From Pyropia yezoensis (Eukaryota > Rhodophyta > Bangiophyceae > Bangiales > Bangiaceae), in the NCBI GenBank assembly GCA_009829735.1, contig CM020619.1, positions 25,569,554-25,633,553 of the forward strand: DNA of 64,000 bases. Direction: 5' to 3'. Positions 33,850 to 42,818 of the stretch are shown here, piece after piece. Under the pieces are notes generated by a model. It worked only from the letters and a program-made list of their open reading frames with translations, did no database searches and was not told the origin of the DNA. Position 1 is the stretch's first letter. Each line of letters starts with the position of its first letter. Position numbers and translations under genes: made by a program.

Positions 33850-34200
33850 GCCCCCTGCCAACCGGCTGCCTGCGACCACGAGGACCGCTACGCCTGCCAA
33901 CGCCTTCCTCCCCTACCGCCTCCGGATTGTGCACGTCCACGACGCCCGCCGGCCACACTCACACGCACCCCCCCCCCACCCCCTGCCTCTGGACTGTGTA
34001 CGACTACGATGCCCACCGGCCCACACACACACACACCTGCCCCCCCCCGCCGCCGGACACTACAAGACTACGACGCCAGCCGACGTCGCCGTACACCCCC
34101 CCCCCGCCCTGCCTGCGGACTGTGTACGACCACGAACCCCGTCGGCGTCCGCCCTCCCCCCGAAGTACGGACTGTGTACGACATCCACGCCTGCTGACGT
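33850..34200 (+). repeat. Degenerate tandem repeat, period about 50-70 bp
   Basis: The core GGACTGTGTACGAC(T/C)ACGA(T/C)GCC recurs at about 33924, 33990, 34058, 34117 and 34168, separated by C-rich and CACACA linkers. It overlaps open frames that I attribute to the repeat. Confidence 0.65.
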
Positions 34201-34485
34201 TCTCCGCTCTGCCGTCGGGACATCCTCTGCGTCGGATGATGTACTCCGCCTCTCCCTGCCTACGTGGCAACCCCTCCTCTGTGCACCTTCACGAGGGATT
34301 GTTTCAGATCGCGTCTTCATCCACTTTCTCCTGGTCGATCGCCATTGTGGCGTGCACCTCTGGTCCCGCCTCTGTCGGCCGCCCATCATTCATCGACAGG
34401 CAGTGGTCACAATCGCTTTTTGACTCTGGCATTTGTTCTCTTGCTTGGTCGTGTCGCGGTGGTGGTCACGTTCGGGCGCACAACC

Positions 34486-36195
34486 ATGTTTGAGGCAGGC
34501 CCTGCCGCACCCCCTGCGGCACCCGCAGGCGACGGAAATGGCGGCCTTGACGACAGTGGAGGTGAAGACCTTGCAGCAGGTCAGTGGCAGCTCTTCAACG
34601 AACGTGACGCAAGTGGGACCTTTGTGGGTGACAGTCGACGTCGCAGAAAGCCACAAGCAATCACCATTCCCATCATTGTACAAGATGAACAGGCTGAATG
34701 CGTTGACGCGCAATCGCCGGGCTCTTCCTCCTCTGCACCTGTCAATACGCGAACATGGCTGATCCGGGGCCCCGTACGCGGCTACTCGGATGATCCTTGG
34801 CGGCTTATCACAATTACAACCGTGACGGCCGCGTCGTCGATGCCATCGCACGATGTTTACGTGCGAGCCATGTCGTGGTTGGTTCCTGGTACCTTCGTCG
34901 ACGTCGAAGACGCGCACGCATCCATACGAGCTGTTTTTTCTGCGCGCTTGCCCTCAGACAAGCACTGGGATGAGACGACACCGACGAGCTCTTTTGCCTC
35001 TGTGAGGCAGCACGACTCTCTGTCCGAAGGAGACATTGATGAAGTGCATTGTCTGGCGTCCGTCCGTGTGACAACGTCTCGGCAGCGCATCTCCGAGGGC
35101 TTCGTGGCACTTGCACACCGCCGTCATGCCATCGATGACCCAGTGAACCGGAAGGGCGTTGCCGCACTCCTCCGCCAACGCTCAATTCGCGCTGTCCGCG
35201 ACTTCCGCAACCGAGGTGCTGCCTTGATGAGAGCAAGGTGGAACCAACTGCTGCGCGGGATGGGCGCGGGAACGGTAGCTGTTATTCGCCGCGTTCTGGA
35301 GGTGGATCCCCCACATCCGTCAAGGGGCACCGGAAAGCGGTCTACGCGCATCCGCGTGTCAATGGGGAAGACGCAAATGCGCTTGCTGCCGTCTCGGGAG
35401 GAGCTTCGCGAGGTCCGCCGTACCGAGTTTGACATGGCCAGCCGTGTGATGCACTTTTTCTTCACTCGACAGGGCGCTGAGCTGACTCGTTGGGACTACG
35501 TGCTCGGGTCAGGGTCGGCCGGTATTCGTCGGTACAAATCTGTGCACGAGGGGCTAATGAGGCAGAAGAGGCTGCGCGCGTACACCAACAAGTACTGGAT
35601 GGCCCCAGCCCAGGCGCGGGATGACGATGACGACGACGATTCCTCCGTCGACGACAACGGCGTCTACTTTGACAACGACAACGCAGAGACTGAGGGTTGC
35701 TACGCACCGAGGGAGCGATACAAGAAGCTCCTGGCCGAGCTTGTTGCTAACTCACACTCCTATCTCGAGGATGACGACGGCACTGGGGAGCTGCGTATCC
35801 TGGCCGTTGGATTTGATAGTGTGGCCGCCCTGCAGCGGGCGGTGGACTTGGCCACAGGACCTGACCTCTCAGCTGGTGCAGCTCAGTCTGCCCCGCTTGC
35901 ATTTTTAACTTTCGCAGCTGACGGAGGCACTTGTGGTATAAAACTCGATCCTCTCAGACACGTGTCAATATCTCTCGGAGGAAAGGGACAGGTAACACAG
36001 AAAGGGGACCTACGAGAGTGGTATGCCTGTTGCCTCACGTGCCTGCTCGCAGAGCAAACAGATACGCACGGTAGTGCACACGGGGAAGAGAAAAGCAAAC
36101 GCGCAGTTGTCTTTTTCGTGAGGGCGCGGGCCAAGGGCGCCTCGCTGTCCCTCTTAACGTGCATCTGGGGGAACCTCGGCACGTTGGCCAGGTAG
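34486..36195 (+). CDS. Unrecognised protein gene, 3' end cut by a retrotransposon
   Basis: From ATG at 34486 (context ACCATG) the frame stays open for 563 residues up to about 36173. The last few codons and the stop at 36193-36195 belong to the retrotransposon end. Composition is protein-like: an Ala/Pro/Gly/Asp-rich start, a basic segment, helical stretches (EGFVALAHRRHAID, LLPSREELREVRRTEFDMA), then DDDDDDD followed by GVYFDND, a YKKLLAELV helix and a segment with AADGGTCGIKLD. I do not recognise the family. The 'DGG...K' segment recalls some transposase-like proteins, but that is a weak guess. The gene may have introns I cannot place. The insertion removes its natural C-terminus. Confidence 0.5.
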   Translation: MFEAGPAAPPAAPAGDGNGGLDDSGGEDLAAGQWQLFNERDASGTFVGDSRRRRKPQAITIPIIVQDEQAECVDAQSPGSSSSAPVNTRTWLIRGPVRGYSDDPWRLITITTVTAASSMPSHDVYVRAMSWLVPGTFVDVEDAHASIRAVFSARLPSDKHWDETTPTSSFASVRQHDSLSEGDIDEVHCLASVRVTTSRQRISEGFVALAHRRHAIDDPVNRKGVAALLRQRSIRAVRDFRNRGAALMRARWNQLLRGMGAGTVAVIRRVLEVDPPHPSRGTGKRSTRIRVSMGKTQMRLLPSREELREVRRTEFDMASRVMHFFFTRQGAELTRWDYVLGSGSAGIRRYKSVHEGLMRQKRLRAYTNKYWMAPAQARDDDDDDDSSVDDNGVYFDNDNAETEGCYAPRERYKKLLAELVANSHSYLEDDDGTGELRILAVGFDSVAALQRAVDLATGPDLSAGAAQSAPLAFLTFAADGGTCGIKLDPLRHVSISLGGKGQVTQKGDLREWYACCLTCLLAEQTDTHGSAHGEEKSKRAVVFFVRARAKGASLSLLTCIWGNLGTLAR

Positions 36196-36687
36196 CCCCC
36201 CCATACCCCCGTGTGGCCCCGACCCGAGTCTAACCTCGTCAGGTCGGGGGCCACTATCACTACTAATTTTATTCCCACTCACTAATCTCACACCCAAATT
36301 CTCTCAAGGCAAGTCCCTCACAAGTATGCAAAAACCCATCAGAAATCCCTCTCTCACGCGTGCGTAGCGTAGTCCACCGCATCCCAGGGCCGGGCACGGG
36401 CCACGGCCGCCAACCATCACCACACGGCGGGCGTGTTCTGGCACCTGGTGCCCTCTGGTTGCAGTCCCGGGTCGGCGCCAAGTCGGGGCCAGGGATGCTA
36501 CATAGCTCCCTCCCTAGTCCGGCACGTCCTCGGGCCGAACCAGGTGCCACCGTGCGCAGCCTCGAGCACGTCCACACCGGTGCCGAGGTCGAGCGTCTTA
36601 ACCCCGAGTACGATCACCTGCCCCAATCCTGCCCCCCCCCCTCCTCCTTCACCTTGACCCTCCCGTTCCCCCCGGATTTTGGACATC

Positions 36688-38718
36688 ATGTCCAGTTCCG
36701 AGATCCAAGTTGGGCCCGCGGTTCCGGCGGCGAGTGTTGCAGAGGAGAGCTCGGGCGGCCGTGCCCTTCTCCTTCCTCCGGTTCCTCGGATGTTCGTGCC
36801 GGCGTCGGTCGCCACGGCAGAGGCGGATCGAGTTCCCCCAGCTTCAGCGTCGCGCCCGGTCGAGACCCCCCCGGCGGGTCGCCCGGAGATGCTTCTTGGG
36901 CAGGATCCTCGGGCGGGCCGGCGCTACTCTACGGTGGTCGGCAACGCCAGCGCGGCCCAGTGCCAGCAGGATTGCCTGGTCATCTGGCGCAAGGCACTCC
37001 AGCGCGGAGTCTTGACGGAGATGGACAAGACTCGTCTCCATGCGGCGGACCAGATGCGCCTGGCTCACGACCGCTCCCAGAGTTTTTCGGGTTCCTCTTG
37101 GGTTGCTCGCCTGGAAGATCTCCCCTTCGCGCTGGTGCTGGATCTACCCTTGACCGAGCGTCGCATGTCTGCGTCCGTTCTCCGGTGGCCAGAGGAGGAA
37201 GGGTACGTCCATCGGGCGCTCAAGGTCTGGGACGAGGCGCTCAAGGGGTCGGGGAGCGTGAACTGTGATCCCTGTCCGAGCATGGTCGCGCTGGAGCCAC
37301 CTTTCTTGACCCGGAAGTACTCCGTGTTGTCGCCGGCGCGGGAGCAAGGCAAGCGGCGCGGGCGCCAGCGTGACTTCATCGTGAGCTGCAACCATCATAA
37401 GTTCTGGAAGCTGGACAAGGCCAACCGGGCGGCGTACTACCCCAAGGTCATCCCGCAGCAGCAGGAAGTCGAGATCCCGGTCGGGTTTGCTCCATCCAGC
37501 ATCCCCTTCACCTGGTACTTTCTGGACGCCTTGACCCAGGCGTCGATCAAGGGCTTCTTCCATTCCATCCCGTACAGGATGTACACCTCCGAGATGACGG
37601 TCTTGGCGGCCAACCACTGGCTCCACGAGGTCTTGGTGTCTAACCGGCTTTGGCTTCTCCCCGAGCTCCTGATGGTCTGGATCGTCGACAAGTTGACCGT
37701 CGACTTCCTGTGCATCCAGGACAAGGAGTACAAGGAGCTCTTCCAGGCGATGATTGACTTCCGGCGTCAGCTCCCGGTGCATGACCGGAGCTCCTTGAAC
37801 GCGATCGCTGACCAGAGCAACCCGCGTCGGGATGGCTCAGGTTGGGTGCAGGTGGTGTACCAGTCTTCTCCGGCCAAGGTGCAGCTGGCGACGCCGCTGC
37901 CGGCGTGGCCGCAGCTAGGCATCCTTCCTGCTCCGGTCGCCCTCGATCTCCTGCCAAATGGGCCGCCGGTACGAGAGTCGGGATGGGCCGCGGCGGTCGG
38001 TCGGGCGTCTGCGGCGGCTCCACTTCCTCCAATTGCGCCTGTCGCCCCGGTGGCCTTGCCTGAACCGTCGCCGGCGCGGTTGCGTTCCGCTCTTGCAGTG
38101 CCGGTACATCAAGCTCCTCCGGCACCGCGCTTGTCTGCAGCGAGTCTTGGCGTGGCCGTCCGGTCGCCGACTGCTCCGGCCGTTCCTCCTCGGGCGCCTT
38201 CTTCAACTGTCGGCGGCCCTGTGCCCCCCCTTGAGTTGGGGACTCCGGTTTCTGGGGCTATTGCTGACCGCCCGGTGGTGGCAAGCTCGGGGCGGCTCGA
38301 GATCCCGGCGCCGACTCTGCGCCTTTCCCGCTTTCGGGTGCCTGACTGGTACCTGAACCAAGGTAGCGCGAAGTGCGACCAGTATGACGTCGGCATGATT
38401 GAGGACCAGCTGGGTCGTCTTCCGGTGCAGGTCGGAGGCGTCGGGTCTTCCTTGGTTCTTGGCACATATGCCAGCGTCTTGAACGACGTGGTCGACCGGG
38501 TGTTTGCTTGCGCGGACAGCTGCCAGATGTCGGACAGCCCGGTGGTTGGTGAACTTCTGGCGACCTTGACGCGGCATGGCTTGGCCCAGCAGTGGTCGGA
38601 GACCTTCACTAGCTTCCAGGGGCGCCAACAGGTATATCTGGATGAGCGGGAGCGCCCGGCAACTACCGGTACTGCTCCGGTGGCGTCATACATGGAAGCG
38701 CCTCGCCCACCGTACTAG
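36688..38718 (+). CDS. Antisense reading frame of the outer retrotransposon (676 residues)
   Basis: ATG at 36688 and stop at 38716-38718, opposite in direction to this element's pol and converging on it with 230 bp between. The N-terminal about 150 residues are Ala/Pro/Val-rich. The middle (about 130-370) looks folded, with aromatic-rich stretches (FIVSCNHHKFWKLDKANRAA, SIPFTWYFLDALTQASIKGF, LLPELLMVWIVDKLTVDFL). A Pro/Ala/Ser linker follows, then a final about 110-residue helical module ending QQWSETF. I recognise no family. The same start is preserved in the fragment at 1-238. A gag-like role is conceivable, but position and strand argue for an accessory antisense gene. Confidence 0.75.
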   Translation: MSSSEIQVGPAVPAASVAEESSGGRALLLPPVPRMFVPASVATAEADRVPPASASRPVETPPAGRPEMLLGQDPRAGRRYSTVVGNASAAQCQQDCLVIWRKALQRGVLTEMDKTRLHAADQMRLAHDRSQSFSGSSWVARLEDLPFALVLDLPLTERRMSASVLRWPEEEGYVHRALKVWDEALKGSGSVNCDPCPSMVALEPPFLTRKYSVLSPAREQGKRRGRQRDFIVSCNHHKFWKLDKANRAAYYPKVIPQQQEVEIPVGFAPSSIPFTWYFLDALTQASIKGFFHSIPYRMYTSEMTVLAANHWLHEVLVSNRLWLLPELLMVWIVDKLTVDFLCIQDKEYKELFQAMIDFRRQLPVHDRSSLNAIADQSNPRRDGSGWVQVVYQSSPAKVQLATPLPAWPQLGILPAPVALDLLPNGPPVRESGWAAAVGRASAAAPLPPIAPVAPVALPEPSPARLRSALAVPVHQAPPAPRLSAASLGVAVRSPTAPAVPPRAPSSTVGGPVPPLELGTPVSGAIADRPVVASSGRLEIPAPTLRLSRFRVPDWYLNQGSAKCDQYDVGMIEDQLGRLPVQVGGVGSSLVLGTYASVLNDVVDRVFACADSCQMSDSPVVGELLATLTRHGLAQQWSETFTSFQGRQQVYLDERERPATTGTAPVASYMEAPRPPY

Positions 38719-38950
38719 GTCATCCCGCCTTCCTCCGGGTCCCGTCGTGCCGCGGAGGCGGCACTGGAGGACGCTTCTGCGGCGCAGCGTCCGCGCCGGG
38801 AGTAATTCTTGGAGGCAAGGAGGATGAGAGTCTAGGGAGGAGTGAGGAGGGAAGAGGCGGAGAGAAGGGTTGCTCGAGCGAGTGCTTGTTTTTCTTAATA
38901 GTTCCATGCTTGCATTGCGTGTTTTCCTTGATACACCCGTTCCCTTTTTC

Positions 38951-39012
38951 TCAATTTTCTTGTTCCGCGTCTGTTGCGGGTGAGCTCGGCTCATCCCGCG
39001 GGTCTTGATCAG
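38951..39012 (-). pseudogene. pol: C-terminal tail of the outer element's pol, severed by insertion
   Basis: When the inner element and one ATCAG copy are disregarded, the minus-strand frame from 49769 continues through this piece as an acidic, Pro/Ser/Asp/Glu-rich tail. It ends at TGA 38951-38953. This places the insertion inside the last codons of the outer pol, downstream of its chromodomain. Confidence 0.75.
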
Positions 39013-39375
39013 TGTAGCACAATAGGTATCCGTCGCACGTCCACTCTCAGGGAACACTCACCAAGGGGGATCGGCACCAACGTCACCGGGAGGCCAAGGT
39101 TGCTGTCCTTGGAGCGCAAGCCACGGGACCAAGATGGGAGCCCAAATGGGAGGGGTTTGTTGTTCTGCCTTGGCCCGCGGTGGATTCGCCGCCGGCCCCC
39201 TCGTTATAAACCCTCGGAGACACTACTAACTACCCTCCACCCCAAGATGCAAGTCCCTGTGTTCATACGTAACTTATAGATACCGTGACCAGTACGGACT
39301 CTCAAATTGAAAGCCAAGGATTAGAAGTAGCCCCCCTATTATTAGGGTCACAATACGGACAACCGTATTGCTACA
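39013..39375 (-). repeat. 3' LTR of the inner element (363 bp)
   Basis: TG...CA ends with the 7-bp inverted terminal word TGTAGCA/TGCTACA. It carries TTATAAA on plus at 39204-39210, whose minus reading TTTATAA is also TATA-like. The 5' LTR has TTCTAAA at the matching place. Confidence 0.95.
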
Positions 39376-39387
39376 TATCCCCCCCTT
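39376..39387 (-). promoter_or_regulatory. Polypurine tract (plus-strand DNA primer site)
   Basis: On minus it reads AAGGGGGGGATA, directly abutting the 3' LTR. This is where Ty3-type elements prime second-strand synthesis. Confidence 0.85.
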
Positions 39388-39970
39388 AGATTCGGCCTGT
39401 CCTCGGGTTGAGTTGCATTCGGGTTTCCGAATGTAAGTGGGTCGCGTGACCGTTTACCAGTCGGGTGGGGCTTTGCGCCCCGTCGCGACAGACACCCCTT
39501 TTCGAGGTTGTCTGAGGGGGGTGCCCCCCTTTGTGTGGTACACACACGATCCGTTTTCCGGACCGTTAATTTCCCGATGCGGGGTTCTGTTCACGACCCC
39601 CCTTTCCGGGGGGTGGTGCAAGTGGATCCGCCACCAGGTGTCTGGTGGTAGGGGTGCCCCTCTCGTGTGGCCGATTGAGTGGGGGGCGGGGGCTGCCCGC
39701 CTTGCGTGGGGGCGGTTGGGGGTGACCCCCCTTGATTACCCTGTGTGGGGGGGGGGGGCGTGGCTCCGGCCCAGGTGCCTGGGTGGAGCGCCCTCGTAGC
39801 TCGGCTGGCGCGGGTCGTCCCGCGCTGCCGTATCGCTCGTGCTCCGCGGTGTGGTTATAAGCGCGGGTGCCCGCGCTGCCCTGGCTCGTCTTGCGCGAGC
39901 GTTCCTCGTACCGGGTCGAGCCGGCCTCGGCTTTTCTGCACGGGGCGCCCCTGCTACCCCCGGTTGCACC
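39388..39970. other. Region between 3' LTR and antisense gene
   Basis: GC-rich leader of the antisense frame with G-run 39751-39758. It may hold an antisense promoter. TTATAA occurs at about 39855 (GTGGTTATAAGCGC), 115 bases before the likely start codon. Confidence 0.4.
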
Positions 39971-42340
39971 ATGACGGACCCCCAGGTACCCGGGGGCGAG
40001 GACGACCTCCTGCCTGAGGAGGGGGAAGAGGTGATGGTGGATGACGTTCCCGTCTCTGCCACCGCCGCCGAGTGCTTCTTAGCGAGCTCGTCGGAGGACG
40101 AGGACGACCGGGTGACCGTTCGTGTGGCCCCGGACGGCGCGCCGGGCGAGTTGTCGTCCGTGTGCAGCGGCACGACGGCTCCGTCGGGTGGCGGACAACC
40201 GCGTGCAGCGGTGGCTTCTACCGCTTCTCCTCCGGCGGCCCGGATGGCTTCTGTCGCCGGTGCCGGAGTGGCTCTACACCAAGACGGTGTCGCTGGCGTG
40301 GCGGATGGTGGTGGCGGCACCCCTGCCGGTACGGCGGGTCAAGATGGCGCGGGTGCCCGCCCGGTTGGTGTGTCCGCTGCGGCGGGTAGCGGGTCTACCC
40401 GTGCTGCCCCCGCGGTACCCGCGTCGGGTCCGGGTGGCGGCGATGCTCTGCCCGCGGTGCCGCGGACGCGCGATGGTCAAGAGGTATCTACCCCGATGGC
40501 AGTGGACTCCGGGAGTCACTCCGGGCGGGCGCCCGCCCTTCGTCTTCCTCCTCGGCCGCGTGCGTCTCCGGCGCCGGCCGCTCTGCCGGTGGGGCATCCC
40601 CCGGCGCCCCCGATTCTTCCTGGTCCTGCCCGGGTTGCCCCGTTGGGTGGCGGCGTCGCCGTTGCGGCGGGTCAACCCTCCATGTCGATGTTCGACTTGG
40701 TGGCTCGGGTTCGAGGCCTGACTGTGCAAGAGTCAATGGAGTCCAATGGGCGGATGCGGGTGGACTTCCACCAGCCCCTTCCCCTGGGAGAGTCCTCCCG
40801 GCGAGTCAAGGTGGACCCGAGTTGGGAGCGGGAGTTGGTGCGGCTGGTCAACCAGCCGAACGCAGTGCGCGTGGAACACCATTGGATCCTGAGTCAGCCG
40901 GACGACCGGCATGCGCAGCTCTGGCGCACTCGGGTGGGACGGGGTGAGGTCTACCTCGACCCCAACTTCGGGGTATGCGACCTGATTGCCCCCGCGTTGC
41001 CGCGGGAGATTGACTACCCGGCTAGTGCTCGGGGGATTGCGGCGGCGGCGGAGCCGGTGGCGTTTGGGGAGACGGTGGGTAGTACCGGTCGGTATCCCGA
41101 CTTCTCTTATTACCCGGGGGTATGCCCGTATCTGTCGTTGACGGCTCCCTACCCGCCTATGGCGGGGTTGAAGTCGGCGTCGAGCTGGCGACGTCACCAT
41201 GGTGTCATGGCGGATGCGTTCCGCACGGATATAACGTGTGCGTTGCAGACCGGCAACGGTCGTGCGCCGGTATACACTCCCGTGCGCCCGCCCCTGTGGC
41301 AGGAGGGGTGGGAACCCGCCCCTGCTTTCCGGTTTGACACCGGCTCCTGTCTCCGATACTTCGGGAGTGTGTTGGCCTCCCGGCCGGTCCACCCGTTGCA
41401 GGGTACCTTCACCCTTGAGGTTACCCTCGGGCAGGCTTCTTCCTTCATACTGTCCGTCCGTCGGCAGGGGCGTCTGTTTCATCTTCCGACGGGTGTCCGT
41501 CGGCACATCGCGCAGTTAGGCGTGGACCTGATAGCTGCCAAGACCGGGTTGGCCCGGGAGTTCGAGGCCCTGCTGGCTGTTCACAATGCCGTGAACTGGG
41601 CGGAGGTATTGAAACTACCCCCGTACCGGGATCCGCAGGCGGGGGCTTCCCTCTTGCCTCGTCACTCGTTGCGTATCCGGCGTACTCAGCCGGGTGAGCC
41701 CAGTTGCCATGGGTGGGCATCCACCGAGGCTGTTGCTGACCTGGGTATTCGCATGGTTATCCATGACCCTCTTCAGGTCCTTGCCCCGTGGTTCGGTAAC
41801 CCGATACCGGCGGCGGTTGGCCGTCGTCCCCGAGAGTGGGGCTCTGCGGGTGGGGAGCGTGAGGTGTCCCGTCGTCGGGCGGAGCCCCGCCGGGGTTACG
41901 GTGGAGCCCCTTCGGTGGGGTCCTACCGGGCCTCGTATCAGGCGCCACCGGCTCCGGTGGTGGCCGTGTCGGCTCCTGTGGCTCCTCTGGCTGCGCCAGT
42001 GTCGCCTCCCGCCCCTGTCATGCATGACGGGAGTCCCCGTCTCTGGTATGAGGGCGTTGACGCCCTTGTTGCCCGCGCAATGCGGGAGGGTCTCTCTGTT
42101 AGCTGGGGGGATATCCCCCCAGGTGCTGCGCTGGTTGGGTCAGCGCGTTGCTTCGGTGGCGTGCTTCACCGCCTCCAGAAAGCTCTGGAGGACGTGGAGG
42201 CTGGCCGCAGCACCCTCGTCCAGCTATGCACCGAGGTAACTCGGGTGATTGACCGTCGTGAGGTTGGCGACCGGTGGAGCACGGAGGTATACGCGCTTAC
42301 GCGTGAGTGGCCTCCCTCGGGCAGTGGGTCTACCCACTGA
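39971..42340 (+). CDS. Antisense reading frame of the inner retrotransposon (789 residues)
   Basis: The chosen ATG at 39971 has good context (ACCATGAC). The frame is open from 39839 and ends TGA at 42338-42340. It runs opposite to gag-pol and converges on the pol stop 479 bp away. The first about 35 residues are acidic (GGEDDLLPEEGEE) and the next 200 are Ala/Pro/Gly/Val low complexity. A folded region starts near MFDLVARVRGLTVQESMES, with WERELVRLVNQPNAVRVEHH, RYPDFSYYPGVCPYL and a histidine/arginine-rich stretch. A Pro/Ala linker and a final helical module (LHRLQKALEDVEAG ... GDRWSTEV) end it. No known domain is recognised, and there is no zinc knuckle or gag signature. Open length and the parallel gene in the outer element argue for selection. 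Confidence 0.8.
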   Translation: MTDPQVPGGEDDLLPEEGEEVMVDDVPVSATAAECFLASSSEDEDDRVTVRVAPDGAPGELSSVCSGTTAPSGGGQPRAAVASTASPPAARMASVAGAGVALHQDGVAGVADGGGGTPAGTAGQDGAGARPVGVSAAAGSGSTRAAPAVPASGPGGGDALPAVPRTRDGQEVSTPMAVDSGSHSGRAPALRLPPRPRASPAPAALPVGHPPAPPILPGPARVAPLGGGVAVAAGQPSMSMFDLVARVRGLTVQESMESNGRMRVDFHQPLPLGESSRRVKVDPSWERELVRLVNQPNAVRVEHHWILSQPDDRHAQLWRTRVGRGEVYLDPNFGVCDLIAPALPREIDYPASARGIAAAAEPVAFGETVGSTGRYPDFSYYPGVCPYLSLTAPYPPMAGLKSASSWRRHHGVMADAFRTDITCALQTGNGRAPVYTPVRPPLWQEGWEPAPAFRFDTGSCLRYFGSVLASRPVHPLQGTFTLEVTLGQASSFILSVRRQGRLFHLPTGVRRHIAQLGVDLIAAKTGLAREFEALLAVHNAVNWAEVLKLPPYRDPQAGASLLPRHSLRIRRTQPGEPSCHGWASTEAVADLGIRMVIHDPLQVLAPWFGNPIPAAVGRRPREWGSAGGEREVSRRRAEPRRGYGGAPSVGSYRASYQAPPAPVVAVSAPVAPLAAPVSPPAPVMHDGSPRLWYEGVDALVARAMREGLSVSWGDIPPGAALVGSARCFGGVLHRLQKALEDVEAGRSTLVQLCTEVTRVIDRREVGDRWSTEVYALTREWPPSGSGSTH

Positions 42341-42818
42341 GGAGTGCTATTGTTTGCGAGGGAGAGGGCCCCGGTAACCCTTATGGTGGCCGGGTAGTAG
42401 TGAGTATAAACTCATCCCCTTTGGGGGCATTGCTTGCCTCTGTTTGTTGCCCTGGGGAGTACCCCGTCTGGCTCAGAGGTGCCTTGCCTCCAGTCCAACT
42501 TCTATCGGTTGGTTCATGCTTGGGGAGGTCATCCTCCTTCACTCTGTGTCTTGGCTTGGGGAGGTCATCCTCCTTCGTAAGCCCCCTAGTTACTTCGATA
42601 GTATCGGAGTTAGCCTTCACCTTTTAGTTAACTTATTAAGGTTCAGGTTTTACTTAGTTACCTAAGCTTGGCTCTACTTAGTTGCCTAAGCTTGGTTCGA
42701 CTTAGAAACCTAAGTCTGATTTGACTTAGAAACCTAAGTCTGCCGTAACCATGTCACACCCTACTTAGTAGGTATAAGCCTCACCCCCCAACAGCCGAAG
42801 TCGGTGTCGGTTGGGTTG
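42341..42818. other. Intergenic space between convergent antisense gene and pol
   Basis: Contains a duplicated GCTTGGGGAGGTCATCCTCC word (about 42519 and 42553) and a tandem hairpin array (42652-42742). No gene was seen. Confidence 0.6.
42652..42742. terminator. Tandem 24-bp hairpin array between convergent genes
   Basis: Four units in exact 24-bp register each start with a small palindrome: ACTTAGTTACCTAAG, ACTTAGTTGCCTAAG, and ACTTAGAAACCTAAG twice. Being palindromic, the array reads alike on both strands. Position between two converging stop codons suggests a role in bidirectional transcript ending or RNA structure. This is inference. Confidence 0.45.

Larger units (their letters stand above)
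36174..39012 (-). mobile_element. Outer Ty3/chromovirus element, 3' half (end region, antisense frame, pol tail)
   Basis: In element order (minus strand) this half carries the last codons of pol (39012-38951), about 230 bp of spacer, an antisense reading frame (38718-36688 on plus) and the terminal region to 36174. The end was placed by comparison with 1-765. The other half lies at 49764-50878. The two halves were split by the inner element, whose 5-bp duplication ATCAG sits at 39008-39012 and 49764-49768. Confidence 0.85.

Noticed and set aside
36688..38718. Interpreting this frame as gag of a plus-strand element
   Set aside because: No zinc knuckle, protease or pol follows on plus. The pol tail of the same element converges from minus, and the identical layout in the complete inner element shows the antisense position.
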